Source: Planoprotostelium fungivorum
Lineage: Eukaryota; Evosea; Variosea; Cavosteliida; Cavosteliaceae
DNA length: 17,069 nucleotides
Direction of reading: 5' to 3'
Assembly (NCBI GenBank): GCA_003024175.1
Contig: MDYQ01000370.1
Location: 1-17,069 of the forward strand
The notes beneath the pieces were generated by a model. It saw only the letters and a list, made by a program, of their open reading frames with translations, was not told the DNA's origin and did not search any database. Below are positions 1 to 9,848 of the stretch, piece by piece. The stretch's first letter is position 1. The number at the start of each line of letters is the position of its first letter. The translations under genes and the position numbers were made by a program.

Positions 1-2682
1 TACAAGTCATCGACTCGCACGACCATCACCTGTACAGCCCCTGCATGTCAGAGCTCACAGAACACGGGAAATGTGATCGTCACCTCAGGATGCAGTGGCA
101 GTCAGAAGTCAACAGGGTACACAATGACATACCGTGAGAGGATAGAGAAGAGAAGACGATGACTGAACGAATGACAGAGGCACCCACGACATCGTCGACG
201 ACATCATCTACAACGTCAACAACATCATCCACTACATCGTCTACAACGAAGCCGACAACATCGACAACATCCTCAACATCGTCGACGACTTCCTCCACAT
301 CGTCGACGACTTCCTCAACAACGTCGACAACATCCTCAACATCGTCGACGACTTCCTCCACATCGTCGACAACATCCTCTACGACGTCTACTACCAAACC
401 GACCACATCTACAACGTCGACAACATCTTCAACAACGTCTACGGTTAATCCGACTACCTCTACAACGTCGACAACATCGACGACTAAACCGACCACATCT
501 ACAACGTCGACTACTTCCTCCACATCTTCCACTACGAAGCCATCCACTTCAACAACTTCATCCACGAAGCCATCGACCTTCACTACGTCTTCTACCACAT
601 CCAGCATCCCCGCTACCTCATCTACAACTATCGCCAGTACCACTGACATTCCCTTCTGCGATCAGATCTTTCTCTCTTTCAATCGCTCTCTGTCCTCTTC
701 GATTCTGCAAGATCAGGTGAGAGTGCAGAGAGAGAAGGCTGTGTGACTGACAGAGAGCAGCTGAGAGCGATACAGCCTTTTGCGATGCAGTGTCCTGAGC
801 AGCTGAACGCAGTCGTGCTGCAGATCGCATCGACAAACTTGCAGAGGAACAAGACGTTTGTAGTGGAAGCAGGCAACATCTCTATCGCTGCTGGAAAGGT
901 GAATGATGAGTGATGGAGTAGAGAAACTGAAGACAGAGGACAGATCGAAAACGGAACACAGATGCATCTGGCCTTTGATGACAACGCAGCATCAGCTGTC
1001 ATTCCATCTGATGTGGCTGATGTAATACCTATCGATAGTTTGGCCGTTCTATCCATCTACGCGTTCAACCCATATGTGACATCATCATCCACAGATCCCG
1101 TACAGTGAGTTTTCATCGAGTTTTCCGGATACAATTCTGATCATTGAATAGATACACCAATCTGGTCTCTCTGTCTGTCACCTCGGCCAACGGCTCCGAG
1201 GTGTCCGTTCGCAACACGTCATCATCCATCGAGATCGGCATGGACTACAACGCTGTAGACGGCTATGAGATCGAGTGCGTGTGGTGGGACAACAGCACAA
1301 GAGGCTGGAACAGAGAGGGCTGCATGACAGACACAAGCAGTCAGCCAGTCAAGTGTCTGTGCAGTCATCTCACATCTTTCTCTCTGCAAGTGACGCCGAA
1401 AGAAGTGCCGCCGAGCGAGATAGCAGCGAAGCCATTTCCGTGGAAATGTGAGTGAACAAGCGGATGAATGTGTACGAGTTGTGACACAAGACAGGGGTAG
1501 GAATAGGAGTGGGAGGCTTTGTCTTTCTGTTAGCTGTCGTCATAGTGATGATAGCTGCGCTGACGAGGAGAAGATGGAAGAGAAGAGAAGAGTATGATCT
1601 GGGAATGCAGTCGACATCCCACATCATCCCAGCAGATCAGATCGAAGTCACAGGTGACGTCACAACTGTATTCACGTCAATCTGACATTCAGTGACAGAA
1701 CATCTGTCGACACGGATAAAGCGGGGTAGATACCAGGTGAGAGGGAACATCTGACATGTAAATTGACAACGTCGACAGCTCGCTGACGTTGTTGTTGTGA
1801 GGCAACAAAGTGGAGACGGACTCAGTGAACATCTTCAGCAGGTGACATCGATAACAACGTAGAGAATATCGACATCTCATCTACAACGCAGAGAGTACGA
1901 CACGTGAACATCGTACAATATCTGGGATGTTACAGCGACTCTGTTGGAGACAAGTACTTTGTGTACAACTATGTAGCTGGCATAGAGCTGAGCAAGTGGA
2001 TAACAGCCACAGAGTATGACAACGACATGGCTGAGCATCTGTGAGTCTCGTAGATGGTGTGACGTCATCTGACGTGATACAGAGTGATGCAGCTGGCCAA
2101 CGTGATGACATATCTGATCGATCAAGGGGTGACAGACAACATAGTGACGGCTGAGAAGGTCATCATACAGCCTGACAACAAAGGATATGTGCTCAAGCTG
2201 TGGGACTTGAGATCAAACGTACAACGACCTGAGCTATATGTGGTGAGTTTGTGATGATGCAGCGCATGACATCGAAGAAGAGACTGAAAGAGAGACAGCC
2301 ACCTGAGAAGAAGCTGAGGACCGAAGCTGCACAAGTGTGGGCTTTTGGCATCTTGTCTATGCAGATCATAGACCAGACACTGTATCCACGAGGTGACTGA
2401 ACAAATTATATGGTTGATGATGGAGAACTGAGAGGTGATGACAGAAATAAGCTATACAGAGTTTTATGACGACAAGGAGATACCTGATTCACGGGTCCTC
2501 TATTCTGTCAAGCAAAGGTGCGGATCGTGATGTGATGCATGGGATGTTGACTGATGAGGAACAGTCTAAGAAAAGAACCGAAGGCGAGACCAAAATTCGC
2601 AGATATTTGCAGAAGAGAAGCCGCTCCAACATCACAAACGCGGGCATTCTCGGATCAATTCGAGAACAATTATCAGCAGTAA
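1..2682 (+). CDS. Receptor pseudokinase copy A (5' partial): TIG end, mucin stalk, GAIN/GPS, TM, kinase-like
   Basis: The gene enters from the left edge in frame 1. My exon model is 1-133, 178-716, 761-898, 944-1104, 1152-1447, 1495-1653, 1693-1736, 1779-1841, 1892-2040, 2083-2242, 2299-2392, 2460-2517, 2559-2682. All introns are GT-AG, all phases close, and the result is 705 residues. Order: end of a TIG/IPT domain (1-44), Thr/Ser mucin stalk (about 45-190), GAIN domain (about 190-400) with GPS tripeptide His396-Leu397-Thr398, TM helix (about 424-445) followed by RRRWKRR, then a kinase-like domain (about 480-690). Kinase landmarks are HVNIVQYLGCY, VWAFG and the Arg-Pro of SLRKEPKARPKF. The HRD position reads D579-N580-I581 and the DFG position D602-L603-R604, so activity is unlikely. 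Without the introns the frame has many stops; it is not a pseudogene for that reason. The C-terminus differs from copy C (see findings). A type I membrane receptor is inferred. Confidence 0.85.
178..640 (+). repeat. Thr/Ser-rich mucin-like repeat of copy A
   Basis: Low-complexity coding repeat made mostly of ACN and TCN codons with an occasional Lys-Pro spacer (units like TTSSTTSTTKPTTST). It begins directly after the 44-nt intron that follows the TIG domain and runs to the start of the GAIN region (TTDIPFCDQIF). It is expected to form a stiff O-glycosylated extracellular stalk. The whole exon is 539 nt, against 494 nt in B and 326 nt in C. The complementary strand carries a long Val/Asp ORF purely as a by-product of codon composition. 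Confidence 0.9.
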
Positions 2683-2914
2683 TGTACCCACGGATCCATA
2701 TTCTCAGGTCAACAAAGTGTACGAATAAAGAAACAGCGTGTAAAGACAAACGTGGTGGGGGCCCGACACAACTCGAATCTGCGTCTCCTCTTTCTCCTTT
2801 CCCGCAAGATATGTCACACCCCGATAGCCGAAGAGCTACACTGAGTGATCTAAACCAAGAAGGTCTTCATCCTCTCTCAAACTACGTACAAGAGTGTATT
2901 TTAGACAGCGGACC
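2683..2914. other. Intergenic gap between copies A and B
   Basis: This 232-bp gap holds the 3' flank of copy A, including an AATAAA at 2724-2729, and the promoter/5' leader of copy B. A Gln-rich relict reading frame related to the C-terminus of copy C extends past the A stop (2681-2728). No other gene is visible. Confidence 0.6.
2724..2729 (+). terminator. Candidate polyadenylation signal AATAAA of copy A
   Basis: An exact AATAAA lies 42 nt after the copy A stop codon and about 185 nt before the copy B start, a suitable position for cleavage/polyadenylation. Confidence 0.5.
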
Positions 2915-5900
2915 ATGCGATTGCAGCCGTCCCTGTGTCATCTCATCTTCTTGGTTCACGTCGTGATTGCGGACCAGAAGGCGGATCTGACCGCTCTCTA
3001 TAATAGTGCAGGAGGTAATACGTGTCCATCTCTGATGCGATACTCATGTCAAACAGGGAGTTCTTGGAAGATCAGCAATCACTGGAATCAAGGCGACCCC
3101 TGCGGCTCCAGCTGGGCTGGCATCACATGTTCGGGAAGCAATGTGACTGGGATCAGTCTAGGTGGCTTTGGACTACAAGGAAACATACCCGACTCATTCG
3201 GGACTGGTCTATCTCAAGTGACCAAATTAAACATCACGATGAATTATCAAGGTGAGTCGGACATCATCACGAAACCGACCTTGCCTTCACAATGCTGAAG
3301 ACACGCGATAGGTTTATCCGGCACCCCCCTTCCTTCTGGTCTGAGCATGATGATCAGTCTAGAATACCTCTGCCTCAATTCGAATGGTCTGGCTGGAAAA
3401 ATTCCAGACCTCTCCGGTCTCGTCAATCTCATCCAGGTGATCCATCGTCATCCATTCTCATCATTCCATCTCCTATCATCCACTCCGTCTCTCATCTTCT
3501 CCATCTCCCCATTCATCTTTACCAGATCGATTTTCAATACAATTCTCTGACTGGCTTCGTCAACCCCAACGGCCTCTCCGCCTTGACAAAACTCCAATAT
3601 CTGTCGCTCTATCGCAACTCCCTCACCTCTATCCCTTCCTCCGTGACCGTCATGAGCTCCTTGTTCTCGCTCCGAGTGAGTGGAGAGTTGTAGATGCCAT
3701 CTGACGTTCCAAGGCGGAATGCAACAATTTAAATTCGATCGACTCTGGTGTGTGGTCCATGTCGCAGGTCACCGATCTCAGCCTTGGATGTCGAGTGAGA
3801 GAGAACCCGGACGATCCCTGCCCTACCCCGGGAAATAGTATCTATGGGCTGGTGCCCCAAATCATTTCACCGAAGAATTGGTTGGATCTGAGTGGTAATC
3901 AATTCGAGGAATTTGAAGATTACAACGCAAACAATCCGTTGAATGATGGGGTGATGTGCGACATGTCAAGCAGAGGGTGATCAGTCCCACGTTCACGAGA
4001 TCTGAAATGACGCGTTGTAGATCGCCGGCCGGGCCAAATTTCGCCTGTCCCGTTCCTTATTGGGCTAGCAGCAGCTGCAATGCCACGTGCACCTGTTATA
4101 CACCGACTACATCCTCTGTGAGTGGAAATCCACCGTATGTAGGAGGAAACATCGTCATCACTGGGAGATTCTGGGGGTAATTTTTTAATCTCCAACCACA
4201 TCAATTACATGGGAAATTTCTATAAGATAGCTCATCCATGATTCATCATCGATGTCAAAAGATGACTAACGTTTAGGGTGGCTCCGCCCACAATCTTGAA
4301 GAGACAGACAGGGTAAACAATTCGATCATTTCTCCATAAGATAGGATGATGTACGATAGATGAGATGACATTGAAACAGATCACTGGTTGTTACAGTGGA
4401 TGGAAGGTCATGCACCGTCGTGACATTCAATCGTACATCTATCACGTGTACAGCCCCTGCATGTCAGAACGCACAGAACACGGGAAATGTAGTCGTCACG
4501 TCAGGATGCAGTGGCAATGCCAAGTCATCAGGGATAACGATGACATACCGTGAGAGGAGAGAGAAGAGAAGACGATGACTGAACGAATGACAGAGGCACC
4601 CACAACATCGTCGACAACGTCTTCAAGGACATCTTCGACGACATCATCTACCACATCGACAACGAAAGCGACGACATCCACAACGTCGACGACCAAGCCG
4701 ATTACGTCTACAACCAAGTCTACGACATCAACTACATCGACAACCAATCCGACGACATCAATTACGTTGACAACATCATCTACAACGTCGACTACCAAGT
4801 CGACGACATCTACAAAGTCAACGACCTCATTTACAACATCGACCACTAAACCCACCACATCTACAACGTCGACTAAAGCTACCACTTCGATCACTTCAAC
4901 GACAAAACCGACGACCTCCACAATTTCCACTACGAAGCCAACTACCTCCACAACTTCGACTACGAAGCCGTTCACTTCCACCAAGTCTTCTACTACATCC
5001 ATCGCCACTACCACTGACATTCCCTTCTGTGATCAGATCTTTCTCTCTTTCAATCGCTCTCTGTCCTCTTCTGTTCTGCAAGATCAGGTGAGTCTGCAGA
5101 GACAGAAGGATGTGTGTGACTGACAGAGAGCAGCTGAGAGCGATACAGCCTTTTGCGATGCAGTGTCCTGAGCAGCTGAACGCAGTCGTGCTGCAGATCG
5201 CATCGACAAACTTGCAGAGGAACAAGACGTTTGTAGTGGAAGCAGGCAACATCTCTATCGCTGCTGGAAAGGTGAATGATGAGTGATGGAGTAGAGAAAC
5301 TGAAAGAGATGACAGATCGAAAACGGAACACAGATGCATCTGGCCTTTGATGACAACGCAGCATCAGCTGTCATTCCATCTGATGTGGCTGATGTACTAC
5401 CTATCAACAGTTTCGCCGTTCTGACTCTCTCTACTTTCAATCCATATGTGACATCATCGACAGATAGCGTACAGTGAGCTTTCCTCGAGTTTTATATGGA
5501 TAAATCTGATGAGACAACAGATACACCAATCTGGTCTCTCTGTCCGTCATATCACCCAATGGCACTGAGATACATGTCCATAACACGTCATCAGCCATCG
5601 AGATTGGCATGGACTACAACGCTGTAGACGGCTATGAGATCGAGTGCGTGTGGTGGGACAACAGCACAAGAGGCTGGAACAGAGAGGGCTGCAGGACAGA
5701 CACAAGCAGTCAGCCAGTCAAGTGTCTGTGCAGTCATCTCACATCCTTCTCTCTGCAAGTGACGCCGAAAGAAGTGCCGCCGAGCGAGATAGCAGCGAAG
5801 CCATTTCCATGGAAATGTGGGTGACCGAGCGGATGAACATGTACGAGATGTGACACACGACAGGGTTAGGAATAGGAGTGGGAGGCTTTGTCTTTCTGTT

Positions 5901-7077
5901 AGCTGTCATCATGGTGATGATAGCTGTCCTGACAAGGAGAAGATGGAAGAGAAGAGAAGATTATGATTTGGGCATGCAATCGATATCCCACATCATCCCA
6001 GCAGATCAGATTGAAGTCACAGGTGATTTCTCAAATCCATGGAGTCTATATATCACTGTGATGTCCTTCATTCAATCTGAATTGGCGGCAGAATGTCTTT
6101 CAACACGAATGAGGAGGGGTAGATATCAGGTGAGAGAATACGGGATGTGGAATGAATGATAAACAATGTCGACAGTTAGCTGATGTCGTCATCACACGTC
6201 AGCAAAGCGGTGACGGACTCAGTGAACATCTCCTGCAGGTGACATCGAAGAGTCGATCCGGTGTAGAGATCTCATCTACAACGCAGAGAGTACGACACGT
6301 GAACATCGTACAATATCTGGGATGCTACAGCGACTCTGTTGGAGACAAGTACTTTGTGTACAACTATGTAGCTGGCATAGAGCTGAGCAAGTGGATAACA
6401 GCCACAGAGTATGACAACGACATGGCTGAGCATCTGTGAGTCTCGTAGATGATGTGAGGTCATCTGACGTGATGCAGAGTGATGCAGCTGGCCAACGTGA
6501 TGACATATCTGATCGATCAAGGGGTGACAGACAACATAGTGACGGCTGAGAAGGTCATCATACAGCCTGACAACAAAGGATATGTGCTCAGACTGTGGGA
6601 CTTACGATCAAACGTACAACGACCTGAGCTCTATGTGGTGAGTTTGTGATGATGCGGCGCGTGATTTCGAAGAAGAGACTGAAAGAGAGACAGCCACCTG
6701 AGAAGAAGCTGAGGACCGAAGCTGCACAAGTGTGGGCTTTTGGCATCTTGTCTATGCAGATCATAGACCAGACACTGTATCCACGAGGTGACTGAACAAA
6801 TTATATGGTTGATGATGGAGAACTGAAAGATGATGACAGAAACAAGCTATACAGAGTATTACGACGACAAGGAGATTCCCAATTCACTGACTTTGTATGC
6901 CGTCAAGCAGAGGTGTCGATCATGGTGCAAGACATGGGATCTAATGACGAGCACAGTTTGAGGAAAATTCCAGAAAGAAGGCCGAAATTCATGGACATCT
7001 GTAGAACAGCAAAGGTTTGCGCATCGCCAAAGAAGCGATCATTTACATCGCCCTATTTTGGAAGTGACTACATGTGA
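2915..7077 (+). CDS. Receptor pseudokinase copy B (complete): LRR-TIG-mucin-GAIN/GPS-TM-kinase-like
   Basis: Exon model: 2915-3014, 3057-3251, 3312-3436, 3526-3675, 3714-3976, 4021-4176, 4380-4549, 4594-5087, 5134-5271, 5316-5473, 5521-5816, 5864-6022, 6092-6129, 6176-6238, 6287-6435, 6478-6637, 6694-6787, 6855-6912, 6957-7077. The frame closes at 1028 residues; a 36-nt microexon (4277-4312) could add 12 in frame. The start is the ATG before a signal peptide (MRLQPSLCHLIFLVHVVIADQ). Order: plant-type LRR cap (GDPCGSSWAGITC) and LRRs (20-278), Cys-rich segment and TIG/IPT (279-386), mucin stalk (about 388-500), GAIN with GPS His722-Leu723-Thr724, TM (about 750-770), kinase-like domain (about 810-1000). 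The HRD position reads D903-N904-I905, DFG reads D926-L927-R928, APE reads PPE (939-941), and beta-3 Lys appears to be Arg822. It is probably a cell-surface sensor/adhesion receptor that signals without phosphotransfer (inference). Confidence 0.85.
4277..4312 (+). other. Possible in-frame microexon in the TIG domain of copy B
   Basis: This 36-nt block is flanked by TTTAG and GG|GTAAAC and keeps phase, adding 12 residues (VAPPTILKRQTG) between the two halves of the TIG domain. Copy C has no counterpart: there one 124-nt intron joins the halves with spacing close to that of the exon-skipped B model. It may be a cassette exon or an intron-internal accident. Confidence 0.35.
4594..5020 (+). repeat. 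Thr/Ser-rich mucin-like repeat of copy B
   Basis: Same kind of ACN/TCN coding repeat as in copy A, with more Lys and fewer Ser (units such as TTSTTKPTTSTT). Its exact unit order does not match copy A, although the flanking TIG and GAIN exons are nearly identical, so the tract has changed by slippage or unequal exchange. Confidence 0.9.
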
Positions 7078-7188
7078 TGAAGATCTCATCGCTTCCATAA
7101 AAAACGTGAACGACTGCCGTCTGTGTCGAAATTCACATAGAACATTCCATGTCTGCTTCATGATGGGGAGGTTCGGTACTAAATACAT
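7078..7188. other. Convergent 3' intergenic gap
   Basis: 111 bp between the stop codons of copy B (plus) and the BACK gene (minus). It holds only 3' flank. A TTTATT at 7188-7193 is the AATAAA of the minus-strand gene and overlaps its stop codon. Confidence 0.6.
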
Positions 7189-7846
7189 TTATTCCATGAA
7201 AGGTACAAAAGCCTTCTCGTTACAATGGTAATTCAGTTCGTACTCTCCTATCAGTAGTGATAAGAGTATTGGATCCTCTAGAGAATTTGATCTTCGTCTC
7301 GGTGACAGTGGTGCCTTCAGATGGGGTAGCTCCACCTTATAGAGGAGAGAGGACAGGACACTTGAGACGTGATTACTGTCTGATGGTAATCCTCTCTGAT
7401 TTAGATGGTGCTCGGCCCAGCCAACCAGTGCATCTAATATGATCATCTCGTCTACGTAAGAGGCCAAACCTGTGAGAGACGTAAGACGTCATGTGTGGGT
7501 CATACACCCCACCTGTCCCAGCCGTGAGTATGATGGCGACGGCATCTTCATTCAGAGCTCTAAAGGCAGGCCCTGTCAAGACCTCCTCTCCTCGCTCCGA
7601 GATGAAGCGAAGACAGCCATCTCGTAGTTTCGTGAGATGGTATTTATGTGATGTCAGCAGCAGGCTGCATGTGTTGTGTCTGTCCAGTATTCGTAGTGCG
7701 TATTTCGATATCGCGATTCTCTGCTCGTCCGTCGTAGCTTTACTGCACATGTCTTCTATATCGAGGCTGCTGATTCCTCTCGTGATTGCATTCGGTCGCA
7801 TCAGAGGCGACCTTTGCATCGGGGTAGTGTGTGTGAGATGCATCAT
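7189..7846 (-). CDS. BACK-domain protein (BTB/Kelch-like associated), BTB part not found
   Basis: Two exons, complement(7513-7846) and complement(7189-7469), joined by a 43-nt GT-AG intron, give 204 residues. Residues about 40-170 have the all-helical BACK pattern: an Ala/Leu helix (RIAISKYALRILDRHN), then a Leu-rich helix ending in Lys-Tyr-His-Leu-x-x-Leu and Cys (LLLTSHKYHLTKLRDGC), FISERGEEVL, a phenylalanine/leucine turn, and DEMIILDALVGWAE, which matches the conserved Glu...Trp of BACK. BACK normally follows a BTB/POZ domain in cullin-3 adaptor proteins. No BTB domain is visible upstream, and the chosen ATG is preceded by an in-frame stop, so either an upstream exon is missed or the gene is truncated. 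It is convergent with copy B. A substrate-adaptor role is inference only. Confidence 0.65.
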
Positions 7847-7955
7847 GTGTTTCGGTTTATGTTAATAGTCGGGTGATTGGATGCGCCCTATCTTGTGTCT
7901 GATCCCTTTCTGTGGCGCGGTTTCCAAATCTTTTACAAACTGAAAAGTTTGCGCT

Positions 7956-8299
7956 TCACTGAATTTTCCCTCGCTGATCGTGACCCCGCACCATCAGCGG
8001 CCTGATATTAATAGCTACACCTCGATGCCTAATCGAGGACACTTGTTCATTTTCATGACCTCTACACGAAACGTCCACTCTGTCTATGGAGATAGGGCAA
8101 GCGAGTGCGTCTAGGTAGTGATATATCTCGGTTGTGACATAGAGGAAGAAATCGTGGGCGGGCTGAGATACAGAGCAGGGGAGGTCTATAGAAGGAAGGC
8201 CCATTGGTGTGTGGGTTCTTATGGACCGCGACAAATTTCGTTCCTCCTTTTCATCGAGATTTCCGACACGTGTTCTTGCGCATCGTCACACATAGACAT
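7956..8299 (-). CDS. Uncertain two-exon ORF between BACK and Nudix genes
   Basis: complement(8227-8299) and complement(7956-8185), joined across a 41-nt GT-AG interval, make an open frame of 100 residues with a coding-like composition (segments such as SQPAHDFFLYVTTEIYHYLD and SIDRVDVSCRG). I do not recognise the family. Its ATG would share a CATG palindrome with the start of the divergent Nudix gene, so the 5' ends would overlap. It could be an independent small gene, an upstream part of the BACK gene, or chance. Two other frames at 7870-8000 also look partly open, so the 3' end is unsure. Confidence 0.25.
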
Positions 8300-9442
8300 G
8301 AAGGTGGTGATTCGGAGTGAGGATGGAGGAGAGATCTGCCATCCCTTTTCAACGTGCACACTTCATCTGTTTGGAGTCACAGAAGAGGATGAAGTTCCTG
8401 TATCGATTCAATACGGACAGTCGGGTCTGATCATTGGACGTCCGGGAGAGGGTGAAGAAGTATTCGGCTCCTAAAATGTTCCATCTGACCGAAGCAGCAT
8501 GCCGTATTGGAACACGCACACGAATGCCCATTTCGTTTCATATCAGAGGAGTTTAGGAATCAAGTGGACGAAATCAAGCAGGATGTTCGCATTGGTGTTG
8601 CCGTCGTTTTAGAGAATCAACACGGACAGATTTTCACGACAAGAAGAGCAGATCACATGCGAACTTGTGTGTCCTCTAAACTCGATCATCATCACTGATC
8701 TCCCCCAGTTCCACGGGGATGGGTCTTACCTGGGGGTGAGACGTCATACCGACCGAATTTGAGAGTCCCAATTTAACCTCACACCCAGGCCACATCGAGG
8801 AAGGAGAGACACTGAAGAGAGCCGGAGCGAGAGAGGTGGAATTCACATCATCATGATGACGATCCGTGTAACGATCGTGTCAGGTGCATGAAGAAACTGG
8901 TATCAAGGTGGAAGAGTCTCAATTATCTCCATTAGCTCTGTACGAGAGTGTCTTTCCAGTTCACCTTCAAGTGGGTCAACCCAAGAGACATCACATCGTC
9001 ATCTACTTTTACGCAAAGATTCACATGGACGAACATGCGACGTTGAATTTGGATCCACAAGAAGTCGGTGCAGGTGTGAATCCCCTCTTTCGCTCATCGG
9101 AATCACCACGCATACGTGCAAATGCACGATGCATCATCATCTCACGCAATCACATGACATGTTTGAATGGCTGATGGATGGATAGCTGGTTGGCTCGATA
9201 TGGAGCAATTGAAGAAGGTCTTTCGGTGTGACGTACCCCAATCGGGAAAATTCTCGGCCCTCGTCAGGAGGGGAGAAGAATGGAGCGAGGAAGAGCTACC
9301 CATTGAGAGCTTGCAGGCCATTCCAGACGAGAACGGAAGACTTCAGAACGAGAGACTCACCACGGGGACGAGGGTCGCCATCAGGAGATGGATGAGGATG
9401 AAGGGAGTCGAACCTGCCGAGATGTGTTCTCCTAAACTGTAA
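8298..9442 (+). CDS. nudt17: NUDT17-type Nudix hydrolase
   Basis: Exons 8298-8459, 8498-8666, 8709-8735, 8789-8835, 8884-9073, 9186-9442 close into 283 residues. The Nudix box is perfect and split over three exons: Gly120-x5-Glu126-x7-Arg134-Glu135-Val136-x-Glu138-Glu139-x-Gly141-Ile142, the metal-binding signature for hydrolysing nucleoside-diphosphate-linked substrates. The NUDT17 subfamily is indicated by an N-terminal segment before the Nudix fold ending in ECPF, the RIGVAVVLEN strand, the GQPKRHHIVIYFY segment after the box, and the C-terminal ERLTTGTRVAIRRW element. No signal peptide or TM segment is seen, so it is probably intracellular. The substrate cannot be read from sequence. The start is the ATG giving a short N-terminal beta segment (MKVVIRSEDGG); the frame stays open further upstream, so the start is less certain than the rest. 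Confidence 0.9.
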
Positions 9443-9848
9443 AGTGACATAAACGAGAGTGGTTTGTAATCGTTGAAGTGCGAACCGTCGACTGAATGGG
9501 TAGTCCCTCACCCGTTCAACATCATTCATATAGAACAGCGTACTCGATAGAAGAGAGCGGCGAGCCCAGTGAGTGTTGATTTGGACATGCATCGGTTGAT
9601 GGAAAACGTACGAATCAGGGCTAAGGTGGGTTTAGGATCTTCGAAGTAGAGGTCGAAAGTTCGAAGGGTGCTCCTGAAGAATTTTCCCCTCCCGCTCATT
9701 AGCGAGCTTATGTCACGTTAACTAGACGCGGAAATCGTGGAGATCGACTGCCAAACAGGAAGAAGTACCGGAGTGTTCTGCGGTCTGTCATACCGCGCAT
9801 TTCTTACTTCAGTAAGGGAGGGAGGCATTCGCTCAGTCCTCAAACAAC
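9443..9848. other. Intergenic region upstream of the CBM18/GH17-like gene
   Basis: 406 bp with no ORF I can support on either strand. It should contain the Nudix gene 3' end and the promoter of the secreted hydrolase-like gene. No clear AATAAA follows the Nudix stop. Short inverted words (ATCTTCGAAG around 9639; GAAAGTTCGAAGG around 9654) do not fold into a tRNA. Confidence 0.5.

Noticed and set aside
80-649. Long Val/Asp-rich ORFs antisense to each mucin repeat (80-649, 4496-5020 minus; 14617-14934 plus)
   Set aside because: They follow from complementing ACN/TCN codons, lack any other coding sign, and each overlaps a well-supported exon.
1-2682. Copy A as a degraded pseudogene, because every continuous frame is broken
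   Set aside because: All breaks fall in short GT-AG introns at the positions and phases seen in B and C, and the spliced frame is open.
6239-6286. Read-through of this interval in copy B as coding sequence
   Set aside because: It is open in B, but the equivalent interval in A (1842-1891) has an in-frame stop, and both have GT-AG borders that join CAG to AGAGTACGACAC, as in C.
9640-9690. tRNA-like T-loop word (AAAGTTCGAAGG)
   Set aside because: No acceptor stem, D-arm or anticodon arm can be paired around it.
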